Shown piece by piece: positions 8,878-16,316 of a DNA stretch of 64,000 nt; within the stretch, counting starts at the first letter, position 1, and each line of letters begins with the position of its first letter. A model generated the notes under the pieces. It ran no database searches. It worked only from the letters and a program-made list of their open reading frames with translations, and was not told where the DNA came from. The DNA is from Chloroflexota bacterium (GTDB lineage: Bacteria; Chloroflexota; Dehalococcoidia; Tepidiformales; Tepidiformaceae), in NCBI GenBank assembly GCA_026702615.1, contig JAPPBY010000033.1, forward strand, positions 223,100 through 287,099, given 5' to 3'. The translations under genes and the position numbers were made by a program.

Positions 8878-9143
8878 GCTGGGCCGGTCTCGACTTCGGC
8901 GCCCTCATCGAGGAGGCGGAGGATGGTGGTGGCGAGCTCGCGCGCGTCCTCGGGCGTGAGCTCGACGGCGACGCGGGCGCCAGTGCCGAGCTCCTCGTTC
9001 ACGAAGTCGAGGTTGAGGGCGTGCTCGCGCTGGAGGTGGAAGGGGTGGTCGAAAGAGACGTAGGTCTGGGCGATGGGGAACCAGCGGTCGCGCGACTTGC
9101 CGCTACCGGCGATCTGGACCTTCTCGGCGATCATGGTGCACAT
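8874..9143 (-). CDS. DUF6295-type small protein
   Basis: The protein has 89 aa and begins MCTMIAEKVQIAGSGKSR. The N-terminal 'MCT...EK..VAGS.K...WFP' pattern and the 'FDHPFHLQ..HALNLDFVNE' segment match a small conserved family that I recall as DUF6295; that name is from memory. It has no signal peptide or membrane segment, and its function is unknown. It starts 12 bp after the dienelactone hydrolase stop, with AGGGAGGGAACGCC before the ATG, and its stop overlaps the next GTG start. It therefore belongs to the unit hydrolase, DUF6295, nuclease-like, MFS. Confidence 0.75.
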   Translation of the reverse strand: MCTMIAEKVQIAGSGKSRDRWFPIAQTYVSFDHPFHLQREHALNLDFVNEELGTGARVAVELTPEDARELATTILRLLDEGAEVETGPA

Positions 9144-9155
9144 GGCGTTCCCTCC

Positions 9156-9917
9156 CTAGCCCAGTTTCCGCTCGAGGAAGTCCCAGATCTTCTCCCAACC
9201 GTCGACGGCGGCCTCGGCGGCGTAGGCCTGGGGGTAGTGGTAGTAGAAGAACCCGTGCCCGGCGTTCGGGTACATGTGGAACTCGTAATCCTTTCCCTCG
9301 CGCTGAAGGGCGGCCTCGTGCTCGGCGACCTGATCGGGCGTGGGGCTGAAGTCGTTCTCCCCGAACAGGCCGAGGAGCGGGGCGGCCAGGTCCGCGGTGT
9401 AGTCGATGGGGGCGACGGGCTGTCGCTCGGAGAGGTTCTCCGGGGGCATGACCACGTTCCCGCCCCAGCAGTCGACGACGGCGTCGACGCCCTCGCTCGA
9501 GCGGCAGCCGACGAGGAAGGAGTGGCGTCCGCCGGAGCAGGTGCCCATGACGCCGACCTTGCCCGTCACGTAGGGGAGGGAACGGAGGTAGGCGATACAG
9601 CCGTCGGCATCGCCGACGACGCGGTCGTCGGGGGCGCCGCCCTCGGCGCGGACCTTGGCGGCAACATCCTCGGGTTCTCCGTGGCCGTCGCGGTAGTAGA
9701 GGTCGGGGCAGATGGTGACGTAGCCGTGGTGGGCGTAACGGCGGGCGGTCTCCCGGTACCACTCGTCCCAGCCGGGAATGTGGTGGAGGAGGAGCATCGC
9801 GGGGAAGGGGCCCTCACCGAGGGGGCGGGCGAAGTAGGCGTAAATGGAGTCGCCGCCATCGCCCTGAACGGTGATGGTCTCGGCGATCAGGCCTTCGTAG
9901 GCGCGGGTGTCGGTCAT
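9156..9917 (-). CDS. Dienelactone hydrolase family protein
   Basis: The protein has 253 aa with an alpha/beta-hydrolase fold. The triad is Cys127 in 'GTCSGG', Asp189 in 'GENDFSP' and His221 in 'AGHGFF'. The nucleophile is Cys, as in true dienelactone hydrolases, rather than Ser. The enzyme hydrolyses lactones or activated esters, for example in chlorocatechol-type ring fission. The gene has a clear AGGAGG Shine-Dalgarno sequence, and a TAGGAT box about 30 bp upstream is a plausible -10. It is first in a four-gene minus-strand unit. The natural substrate is not known; it could be a generic carboxylesterase. Confidence 0.9.
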   Translation of the reverse strand: MTDTRAYEGLIAETITVQGDGGDSIYAYFARPLGEGPFPAMLLLHHIPGWDEWYRETARRYAHHGYVTICPDLYYRDGHGEPEDVAAKVRAEGGAPDDRVVGDADGCIAYLRSLPYVTGKVGVMGTCSGGRHSFLVGCRSSEGVDAVVDCWGGNVVMPPENLSERQPVAPIDYTADLAAPLLGLFGENDFSPTPDQVAEHEAALQREGKDYEFHMYPNAGHGFFYYHYPQAYAAEAAVDGWEKIWDFLERKLG

Positions 9918-10027
9918 GGGGAGCCTCCTGCAGTGGTGGGGCGAATCCTACGGCGCGGCGAGCCGCGTGGGGAGCGCGCGGCGGCGTCCGTTTCGGGTAG
10001 GCTGCGCGAGCCAGCGAGGAGGACGAC

Positions 10028-10462
10028 ATGGGAGCACCGACGGTTGAGGACTACACCGCCCTGCGACAGGTGGCGGAGCGCTACGTGGATGCGGTCAACC
10101 GCTTCGACCCGGAGGCCTGGGGCTCGACCTGGGCGCCGGACGGGCAGTGGATCACGAGCACCACGCGCACGGGCCGCGAGGAGGTCGTGGCCGACTGGAC
10201 GCGGATCATGGCGAGCATCCCGAACGTCTACATGCACGTGTACTCGGGCGTCATCGACGACGTGACGGGCGACACGGCCACGGGTCGCTGGTATATGGGC
10301 GAGTTCCTGAACCGCGAGGCGGGCCGCACGATGAACTCGCTCTGCTACTTCGATACGTACACGCGCATCGACGGGCAGTGGTACATCCAGACGCGGCGCC
10401 TGGAGGCGCTGTACCGCGGCCCGGCGGACCTGAGCGGAGACTGGGGCAAGCTCTCGATGTGA
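10028..10462 (+). CDS. SnoaL/NTF2-like domain protein
   Basis: The protein has 144 aa. It opens with 'LRQVAERYVDAVNRFDPEAW', the 'WAPDGQWIT' strand and a final 'DGQWYIQTRRL' strand, the typical cone-shaped NTF2/SnoaL_4 layout. Members include polyketide cyclases, ring-hydroxylase beta-like subunits, isomerases and dehydratases. The substrate is unknown. The start has GAGGAGG at about 7 nt, and a TAGGCT box about 25 bp upstream could be its -10. It is divergent from the dienelactone hydrolase gene and is followed 39 bp later by the HTH-anchored protein gene, which has its own promoter-like box. Confidence 0.85.
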   Translation: MGAPTVEDYTALRQVAERYVDAVNRFDPEAWGSTWAPDGQWITSTTRTGREEVVADWTRIMASIPNVYMHVYSGVIDDVTGDTATGRWYMGEFLNREAGRTMNSLCYFDTYTRIDGQWYIQTRRLEALYRGPADLSGDWGKLSM

Positions 10463-10488
10463 CCGGGCCGGGCGGCCCTTGGCTCGCC

Positions 10489-10494
10489 TAGAAT
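10489..10494 (+). promoter_or_regulatory. TAGAAT -10 box for a leaderless start at 10502
   Basis: TAGAAT matches the sigma70 -10 consensus at five of six positions. It lies 7 nt before the ATG at 10502, and there is no Shine-Dalgarno sequence between them. Transcription would begin at or next to the A of the ATG, giving a leaderless mRNA. No convincing -35 is visible. Confidence 0.5.
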
Positions 10495-10501
10495 CGATCC
10501 C

Positions 10502-12316
10502 ATGGCCGAAGGGGAGCAACCCAGGGATCTCCGCCCGACGGAGGGCGCGGACGCGACCTCGCGGCTGCTCGAGGAGTTGCTGGCAGAGGGGAAGCCGGTC
10601 GCGGAGATTGCGGTGCGGCTCGGCATCAGCGTTCCCGATGCACACGCGCGCATCAGGGGTGTCCCGCCGGGCCGGGACATGGAGGCGGGAGGGCTGCCGC
10701 CCCTGCCACCGAGCCTTGCGCAGCAGGGTCAGCCCGGGGGCGGCGAGGGACGCACCCCTCTCGCTTCGGGAGGGGGTGGTGGAGGGCCGGAGCCGAGACG
10801 GCCGAGCGCCCCGGAGCCGGGACGGGGCCTCTCGCGGCGGGCGTTCCTGGGTCTGGCGGCGGCAGGGATCGCGGGGCTGGCCACGGGAGGAACGTTCCTG
10901 GCGATGCGCGGGGGCGAGGAAGAGGACGACATCGTGCGTCCACCGCGACCCATCCCGGTTCCGCCCACGCTCACGCCCGTGCCGCCAGCGCTCGCGGCGC
11001 TGCAGCCGGCGACGGGCATCTTCAAGGAGCTGACCCTTGAGCCGGGGCAGCCGCTGACCGAGGACCACGGCATCTTCTTCCTGCGGACGCGGGGCGAAGG
11101 GGCGGGGAGCGTGACGGGCTGGCAGGTCGCCGAGCCGGGCGGCGACCCGCCCGTCTACAAGGCGGGCGCGGGCAGGCGGTTCATTGCAACGACGAACGCG
11201 CTCCACGAGCGGACAACGGGGCGATCGTGGACGTGGCCGGAGGATCGCCTGCGGCTGCTCGGCTTCTCCGATTACGGAGCGCTCTTCGAGGTAGTGGAAG
11301 AGGAGCTGGGGCCGCACCTGATCAAGCGGGCGCGGTACGTGCTCACGAACGGACGGCTGGAGGAACGGGCGGAGTTCGAGCTGACGGGGACGCTCCTTCC
11401 CTCCATTCCACCGTTCTTCGACCCCATCGGGCGGCGAGTGTTCCTGGCGCTCCAGCAGCCACAGGAGTACCCCTCGCTGTTCATGCTGGACGGGGCCACG
11501 GGATGGGTAACAAGCGTGTTCTCGCCCCAGCGGCAGTCGACCCTCCAGCGGATCCTGTTCCACGCGACAACGCCGGCGAGCGATGGGGAGTCGTTCCTGC
11601 TGCCGTTTTCCTACTGGCCCACCCGGCCTCCGCTCACGCTGGGGTACGGGATTTTCGCGACCTTTGTGGCGCGTCTCGGCTGGGCGGGCGATCATCAGGG
11701 GATGACACGCGTGCGGGTGGACCGCGCGTTTGTCTCCCCGGACGGGTCGCTGGCAGCAGGTGAACGCGTCCTGGCGGTCCCAGGGACCGATCCACCCCTG
11801 TTCGAGGAGACGAGTACGGTGCTGGTAATCGACGGAACGACGGGGCGGAACCTTTTCCGTGTCCGGTCGGCCAGACTCAACTACGGCGACGAGCTCGGCG
11901 GCGCCCGCTGGCTCGCCGACTCATCGGGGCTGGTGATGCAGACGAAGATTGGGGGAAGGGTGGGGTACAGCTTCGTGAGCAGGGACGGATCGCGGCTGGA
12001 GCCGCTTCCCGATCCGCCGGGGCCTTCCGGCGAGTGGTTCCAGCACCCAGACATGCGGGGCGCCGCGCCATCGCCTGACGATCCGTCGCTGATCGCGTTC
12101 GGGCGGACGGATGTCTACGACCGCGCATCCGGCCGCTGGATGGGCATGAACCCAACGGGGGCGGCTCCGGCGCACGTTGGGCCGTGGAGCGGCGACGGGA
12201 GCAACGAAGTGGTGCTGGCCCTTCCGCACCAGCCCCACCGCATGCTCCCCTTGCTGGCGGACCTTGACGAGACCCGCATCGAGCACAACCTTCCCACGGA
12301 AGGTGACGATGCGTAA
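10502..12316 (+). CDS. Membrane-anchored protein: putative N-terminal HTH, Tat/TM segment, large extracytoplasmic domain
   Basis: The protein has 604 aa. Residues ~15-55 read like a small HTH ('GKPVAEIAVRLGISVPDAHA'). A Gly/Pro-rich linker leads to 'LSRRAFLGLAAAGIAG' at ~112, which is both a Tat-like twin-arginine motif and a single hydrophobic span. An acidic and proline-rich stalk follows, then ~430 residues with repeating 'D..TG' strand-turn blocks ('MLDGATGWV', 'VIDGTTGRN', 'VYDRASGRW'), suggestive of a beta-propeller. The layout resembles membrane-bound one-component regulators, but it could be a Tat-exported protein with an unusual N-terminus. The stop overlaps the next gene by 8 bp. 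No family recognised. Confidence 0.75.
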   Translation: MAEGEQPRDLRPTEGADATSRLLEELLAEGKPVAEIAVRLGISVPDAHARIRGVPPGRDMEAGGLPPLPPSLAQQGQPGGGEGRTPLASGGGGGGPEPRRPSAPEPGRGLSRRAFLGLAAAGIAGLATGGTFLAMRGGEEEDDIVRPPRPIPVPPTLTPVPPALAALQPATGIFKELTLEPGQPLTEDHGIFFLRTRGEGAGSVTGWQVAEPGGDPPVYKAGAGRRFIATTNALHERTTGRSWTWPEDRLRLLGFSDYGALFEVVEEELGPHLIKRARYVLTNGRLEERAEFELTGTLLPSIPPFFDPIGRRVFLALQQPQEYPSLFMLDGATGWVTSVFSPQRQSTLQRILFHATTPASDGESFLLPFSYWPTRPPLTLGYGIFATFVARLGWAGDHQGMTRVRVDRAFVSPDGSLAAGERVLAVPGTDPPLFEETSTVLVIDGTTGRNLFRVRSARLNYGDELGGARWLADSSGLVMQTKIGGRVGYSFVSRDGSRLEPLPDPPGPSGEWFQHPDMRGAAPSPDDPSLIAFGRTDVYDRASGRWMGMNPTGAAPAHVGPWSGDGSNEVVLALPHQPHRMLPLLADLDETRIEHNLPTEGDDA

Positions 12317-12974
12317 CGACCAACCGACCGGCCCCCACCGCGCGTGGAGCTGGTTGAAGCGGCGGCTGCCCTTCCTGCTGGTGACCGTAAGCCCGCTGGC
12401 GACGGTACCGCTTGCCGCCCTGCTGCTGTTTACGGCGGGGGGCGAGCACAGCGCGGAGGTGCTGGGCCTGCCGGAGAACGACCTCTGCAAGTTCGACGGG
12501 TTCATCGCCCAGAAGTGCTACTACTACTTCGACTTCTGGCGGACCGGGCTGCTGCTGGCGGTGCCGGGCGCTCTGAACCTGCTGGTCCTGCTCTGGTTCC
12601 TCAACCGCAACGGCTACGTGCGGGTAGCCGCGGTGGTAGCGCTCACGCTCGGGCTGGTGCGGACGCTCATCGTGCCGTTGGCGACCGTCGCCATCTCCCA
12701 GATCGCCGTCGTGAACGACGGCGGGCTGTTCCTGCGGGTCGAGGTCGGAGCGACGGGCGTCGTGACCGACATCACCTCGCCCACGGAGGGGACGGCGATC
12801 CGGAGGATCCTCGTGGCGGCCTGGGTCGGCGGCGCCATCTTCTGGGGGATCACGGTGTTGGTGTGGCGGGCGTACGAGCCGCTGATGGCGCGCTTCTGGC
12901 GCAACCTCGACCCGCCGGGAGGACCGCGCCTCGACGCACCGAAGCGCTGGACCGGCTTCCTGACGCGGCGCTAG
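12309..12974 (+). CDS. Four-helix integral membrane protein, tandem paralog 1
   Basis: The protein has 221 aa, starting at the ATG inside the end of the previous gene, so it is translationally coupled to it. Four hydrophobic segments lie at ~24-46, ~77-98, ~103-128 and ~163-185. The hallmark is 'YYYFDFWRTGLLL' leading into TM2, followed by 'PGALNLLVLLWFLNRNGYV', and a C-terminal 'RFWRNLDPP' to 'RWTGFLTRR' tail. The same motifs recur in the next three genes. It is the most divergent copy in the first extracellular loop, where it has two Cys ('DLCKFDGFIAQKCYY'). The family is not one I recognise. Confidence 0.85.
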   Translation: MRNDQPTGPHRAWSWLKRRLPFLLVTVSPLATVPLAALLLFTAGGEHSAEVLGLPENDLCKFDGFIAQKCYYYFDFWRTGLLLAVPGALNLLVLLWFLNRNGYVRVAAVVALTLGLVRTLIVPLATVAISQIAVVNDGGLFLRVEVGATGVVTDITSPTEGTAIRRILVAAWVGGAIFWGITVLVWRAYEPLMARFWRNLDPPGGPRLDAPKRWTGFLTRR

Positions 12975-12992
12975 CGGGCTCCGGGCGAGCAC

Positions 12993-13646
12993 GTGGTGGA
13001 CGGTGCAGCGGTGATCGGGAGCCTCCGGAGCCGGCTAGGGACGCGATCTCCGTTCGAGTGGCTCCAGGTAGCGCCGGCGGTGACCCTGCCGCTGAGCGCC
13101 CTGTTGATCTTTACCGTCGGCGGCACCCTCGATGCGCAGGCGCTGGGACTGGTCGAGGTGGAGTGGACGCGGGAAAACCGCCAGCTCGACCGGACGCACT
13201 ACTTCTACTACGACTTCTGGGTCACCTGGGCGGTGCTGACCGTGCCGGGGGTGGTGAACCTGCCCGTCGCCTGGTGGTTGCGCCACGAGCTGACCTACGT
13301 GCGGATCGCGGCAGTGCTCGCACTAACGCTCGCCCTGCTGCGCACGTTCGTCGTGCCGGTGGCCTCCGTCCTCTGGCTGACGGGCGATCTGATGCGCGAG
13401 GACGGACTCATCCTCCGCATCCCCATCGGGGAGGCGGGCGCATCCTCGGCCCCCTCGCCGTCGTTCGCGACGCTGAGCATCCTGATGACGGCGTGGATGG
13501 GCGGACTGGGGATGTGGGTGCTCACACTCGTGATCTGGCAGGGGTACGAGCCACTCATGTCGCGCTTCGTCCCACATCTCGCGCCGCCCCGCGAACGCTC
13601 CCAGGGGGAACCGGGGCGCTGGGGCGGCTTCTTCCAGAGGCGGTAG
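12993..13646 (+). CDS. Four-helix integral membrane protein, tandem paralog 2
   Basis: The protein has 217 aa with a GTG start. It has the same plan as its neighbours: short basic N-terminus, TM1 'APAVTLPLSALLIFTVGG', loop, 'HYFYYDFWVTWAVLTVPG' into TM2, TM3 'VRIAAVLALTLALLRTFVVP', an exposed beta-rich loop, TM4 and the tail 'RFVPHLAPP' to 'RWGGFFQRR'. It begins 18 bp after paralog 1. No catalytic residues are obvious. The conserved YYxDFW and the C-terminal WGGFF-x-RR suggest a packed oligomer or a cytoplasmic partner-binding tail; that is inference. Confidence 0.85.
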   Translation: MVDGAAVIGSLRSRLGTRSPFEWLQVAPAVTLPLSALLIFTVGGTLDAQALGLVEVEWTRENRQLDRTHYFYYDFWVTWAVLTVPGVVNLPVAWWLRHELTYVRIAAVLALTLALLRTFVVPVASVLWLTGDLMREDGLILRIPIGEAGASSAPSPSFATLSILMTAWMGGLGMWVLTLVIWQGYEPLMSRFVPHLAPPRERSQGEPGRWGGFFQRR

Positions 13647-13652
13647 GGGACT

Positions 13653-13680
13653 GGTGATCGGTGGTCGGTGATCGGTGGTC
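13653..13680. repeat. Perfect 2 x 14-bp tandem direct repeat
   Basis: The unit GGTGATCGGTGGTC occurs twice without a gap, followed by a further partial GGT. It sits between membrane paralogs 2 and 3, ending 15 bp before the TAGACT box of paralog 3. It could be a pair of direct operator half-sites or a simple intergenic repeat left by slippage. Confidence 0.7.
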
Positions 13681-13695
13681 GGTCCTCCACCCCGC

Positions 13696-13701
13696 TAGAC
13701 T
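13696..13701 (+). promoter_or_regulatory. TAGACT -10 box for a leaderless start at 13708
   Basis: TAGACT lies 6 nt before the ATG at 13708, with no Shine-Dalgarno sequence in between. This is the same spacing as at 10489 and 14434, so the third paralog probably has its own leaderless transcript. Confidence 0.45.
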
Positions 13702-13707
13702 GCCGGC

Positions 13708-14415
13708 ATGGGAACGACTCCCTCTCCATCTGCCCCGGACGACTCAGGCGCCTTCGGCGTGATCGAGAGGGCGTGGCGCCGTATGGGGAGGTACTCGCCG
13801 CTGGCGTGGCTGGTGGTGACGCCGGTCGTGACAGCGCCCCTGACCGCCGTGCTCGTGTTCGGCTTCGCGCAAGAGCTCAGCGCGAGGGAGCTGGGGCTGC
13901 CCGTCTGGCGAAACGAGCTGATCCCGGCCACGCTCCACTACTTCGATTTCTGGCTGACCGCGCTGCTGCTGATCGGGCCGGGGCTGGTCCTGAACCTGCT
14001 GGTCGTGTTGTGGTTCTTCCAGCGCAACGGGTACCTGCGGGTGGCGGCGGCTCTTGCCCTTGTGCTGGCGCTGGTGCGGACCGTGGGCGTCCTGTTCCTG
14101 TTCTTCGCGATCGCGCAGTCCGACCTGATCATCCACGACGGGCAACTGCTGATGCGCATCGAGGTGGAGCGAACGGGTTTCCTGGCGCTTGAGCCTCGAG
14201 CATCGACGCGGGAGGCACTGGTTCGCCTGCCTCTGATGATGTGGTTGTTCGGAGCGTTCGCGTGGGGACCGAGCGTCCTGGCCTGGGGGCTCTTCAACCT
14301 CGGGATGGAACGATTCCTGCCCCACCTGAAGCCCCCGCAAGGGCGGCGATCCGGGGAGCCGCAGGGCTGGGGCGGCTTCTTCGAGCGGCGCCAGCGCTCC
14401 TCGGACATGGCGTAG
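13708..14415 (+). CDS. Four-helix integral membrane protein, tandem paralog 3
   Basis: The protein has 235 aa. It has a longer Ser/Pro-rich N-terminus than the other copies, then TM1 'TPVVTAPLTAVLVFGFAQEL', the block 'LHYFDFWLTALLLIGPG', 'LNLLVVLWFFQRNGYLRVA', the conserved loop 'SDLIIHDGQLLMRIEVE', TM4 and the tail 'RFLPHLKPP' to 'GWGGFFERR'. It is most like paralog 4, with which it shares the 'HDG.LLMR' loop and 'RFLPHLKPPQ'. It is preceded by the 14-bp direct repeat and a leaderless-type -10 box. Confidence 0.85.
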   Translation: MGTTPSPSAPDDSGAFGVIERAWRRMGRYSPLAWLVVTPVVTAPLTAVLVFGFAQELSARELGLPVWRNELIPATLHYFDFWLTALLLIGPGLVLNLLVVLWFFQRNGYLRVAAALALVLALVRTVGVLFLFFAIAQSDLIIHDGQLLMRIEVERTGFLALEPRASTREALVRLPLMMWLFGAFAWGPSVLAWGLFNLGMERFLPHLKPPQGRRSGEPQGWGGFFERRQRSSDMA

Positions 14416-14433
14416 GTCGCTCATTCGCGGGGC

Positions 14434-14439
14434 TAGAAT
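14434..14439 (+). promoter_or_regulatory. TAGAAT -10 box for a leaderless GTG start at 14446
   Basis: TAGAAT is 6 nt before the GTG at 14446. No ribosome-binding sequence fits in that space. It is the third occurrence of this arrangement in the 10.5-14.5 kb cluster. Confidence 0.5.
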
Positions 14440-14445
14440 CCGGCC

Positions 14446-15114
14446 GTGCACGGCGAACGGGGAACGGAACCGACGGGAGCGCTGAGGAAGGTGCTCGCCG
14501 GGCTGGGCAGGCGCTCGCCGTTTCTGTGGCTGGTGCTGACGCCGCTCCTGACCGCACCCCTGAGCCTCGCACTGATCTACGGGTTCGCCGAGGAGCTCGA
14601 CGCACGTTCGCTGGGCCTTCCCACCACAAGGATGGAAGCGAACCTGCAGGCGACCCTCTACTACTACGACTTCTGGCCGACCTGGCTGCTGCTGACGATC
14701 GCGGGCCTGCCCAACCTGCTGGTAGCCCTGTGGTTCCTGCACCGCAGCGGCTACGTGAGGGTGGCGGCGGGGGCGGCGCTCGTGGTGGCGGTGCTTCGGA
14801 CCTTCGTCGTGCTGTGGGTGTTCTTCGCCACCTCGCAGACGAATGTAATCTCCCACGACGGCGAGCTGCTGATGCGCGTCGCGCTGGAGGCGAAGGGCTA
14901 TCTCGCGAGCGTAGGCGACCACTCGCCCGGGTTCGCCAAGATGCGCATGCTGCTGACGTTGTGGCTCTACGGCGCCTACACGTGGGTGGCATCCCTGGCG
15001 CTCTGGCCGCTGTGGAACCTCGTGATGGACCGCTTCCTGCCGCACCTCAAGCCGCCCCAGAAGCGGAAGCCCGGGGAACCGAGGACCTGGGGGAGCTTTC
15101 TCGAGCGGCGCTAG
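14446..15114 (+). CDS. Four-helix integral membrane protein, tandem paralog 4
   Basis: The protein has 222 aa with a GTG start. TM1 is 'TPLLTAPLSLALIYGFAEEL', the signature is 'LYYYDFWPTWLLLTIAG', followed by 'NLLVALWFLHRSGYVRVA', a 'THDG/SHDGELLMRVALEA'-type loop, TM4 and the tail 'RFLPHLKPPQ' to 'TWGSFLERR'. It closes the five-gene plus-strand cluster. Its TAG stop shares the palindrome CTAG with the stop of the convergent alcohol dehydrogenase gene. The function is unknown; four diverged copies kept side by side suggest subunits of one membrane assembly or dosage of a sensor/channel. Confidence 0.85.
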   Translation: MHGERGTEPTGALRKVLAGLGRRSPFLWLVLTPLLTAPLSLALIYGFAEELDARSLGLPTTRMEANLQATLYYYDFWPTWLLLTIAGLPNLLVALWFLHRSGYVRVAAGAALVVAVLRTFVVLWVFFATSQTNVISHDGELLMRVALEAKGYLASVGDHSPGFAKMRMLLTLWLYGAYTWVASLALWPLWNLVMDRFLPHLKPPQKRKPGEPRTWGSFLERR

Positions 15115-16142
15115 CGGGTCGGGTCGAGCATGACCTTGATCACGCCGTCTTCGCGGTTGTCGAACATCTCGTAGCCGCGGGGGCCATCGGACATCGGCAG
15201 GTGGTGGGTGAAGATGCGCTCGGGGTGGATCTTGCCTTCCTGCAGGAGGGGGACGAGCTCGGGCCAGGCGTACTGCGGCGAGACGAGCCCCACCCGGTAG
15301 GTGAGGTCCTTCGAGAAAAGGGCCATGAGGTTGATGGTCATCTCGGGGTCGGTGGTGGCGCCCACCTGGGAGAGCGTGCCGCCGTGGGCGAGCACGCCGA
15401 AGGCGATGCGCACGGTCGCCTGGGGGCCGGCGGCCTCGATGACGTGCTGGCAGCCCTTGCCGCCGGTCTGGTCGAGTACGGTCTCGACGGGGTCGACCTG
15501 GCTGGCGTCGATGGGGATGGCGCCGAGGCGTTCGGCCTCCTCGAGGCGGTAGGGCACCTGGTCGATGGCGAACACCTTCGAGGGACCGAAGAGGAAGGAG
15601 GTCTCGAGGGCCATCTGGCCCACGGGGCCGGCGCCGACGACGGCGACGGTGCCGCCGGGCTGGATATCGGCGCCGCGGACGCCCTTGTAGCCGGTGGGGA
15701 GGATGTCGGTGAGGAGAACGGCCTGCTCGTCGGTGACGCCGTCGGGGATCTGGAGGAGGGAGGAGTCGGCGGCGGGGACGGCGATGGCCTCGGCCTGGCC
15801 GAGATTGAGCACGCGGGTCTCGCTGTTGGCGCAGCGGGCGGTGATGAGGCTCTGGCATTGCTCGCAGCGACCGCAGCCGACGACGGCGGAAACGGCGACG
15901 TGGTCACCGGGGCGGATGCGTCGCACCTCGGGGCCGACCTCCACGACCTCGCCGATGGCCTCGTGGCCCATGGTGTTGCCGATGCGCTCCTCGTTGACGG
16001 GTCCGTGGTAGCCGTGGAGGTCGGAGCCGCAGATGGCGAAGTTGGTAGTGCGGACGAGGGCGCCGTCGGGAGCGGGGACCTGGGCGTCCGGCACGTTCTC
16101 GATCTCGACGCGCTTGTGGCCGCGGTAGACGAGGGCTCGCAT
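15111..16142 (-). CDS. Zinc-dependent alcohol dehydrogenase (MDR superfamily)
   Basis: The protein has 343 aa. Catalytic zinc ligands are Cys38 ('ICGSDLHGYHG') and His60-Glu61 ('GHEAIGEV'). The structural zinc lobe has Cys90, Cys93, Cys96 and Cys104. The Rossmann motif 'VVGAGPVGQMA' binds NAD(P). It oxidises alcohols or polyols, or reduces aldehydes. It is a single gene between two plus-strand units. The start has GGGAGG at about 6 nt, and a TAAGGT sequence about 40 bp upstream may be its -10. Substrate not predictable. Confidence 0.93.
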   Translation of the reverse strand: MRALVYRGHKRVEIENVPDAQVPAPDGALVRTTNFAICGSDLHGYHGPVNEERIGNTMGHEAIGEVVEVGPEVRRIRPGDHVAVSAVVGCGRCEQCQSLITARCANSETRVLNLGQAEAIAVPAADSSLLQIPDGVTDEQAVLLTDILPTGYKGVRGADIQPGGTVAVVGAGPVGQMALETSFLFGPSKVFAIDQVPYRLEEAERLGAIPIDASQVDPVETVLDQTGGKGCQHVIEAAGPQATVRIAFGVLAHGGTLSQVGATTDPEMTINLMALFSKDLTYRVGLVSPQYAWPELVPLLQEGKIHPERIFTHHLPMSDGPRGYEMFDNREDGVIKVMLDPTR

Positions 16143-16316
16143 GGCAGTCCTCCCGGCGCCGATGGAGGCGCGGAACGGTGTCGCGCAACCTTACCCCTTT
16201 GGGCGGGGCCTGGGAGCACCCCTGAACGGCGACCGGGAGGCTGCTCGTGTATCCTGCCTCGCGCCCCCATGAGGCCTCAGATGGCGGCGAACGCGGGGCC
16301 AAGAGGAGACGAGCGC

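Noticed and set aside
15111..15114. Shared CTAG stops of convergent genes (also at 33709-33712)
   Set aside because: CTAG is its own reverse complement, so convergent TAG codons overlap easily; this reflects tight packing rather than a signal.
13744..15858. A 704-codon minus-strand frame across the membrane-protein cluster
   Set aside because: It is antisense to three clear paralogs and yields only Arg/Pro/His-rich text with no family pattern.
16269..16316. Upstream ATG for the LLM oxidoreductase at 16317
   Set aside because: It has no ribosome-binding site, and the added residues do not match the family.
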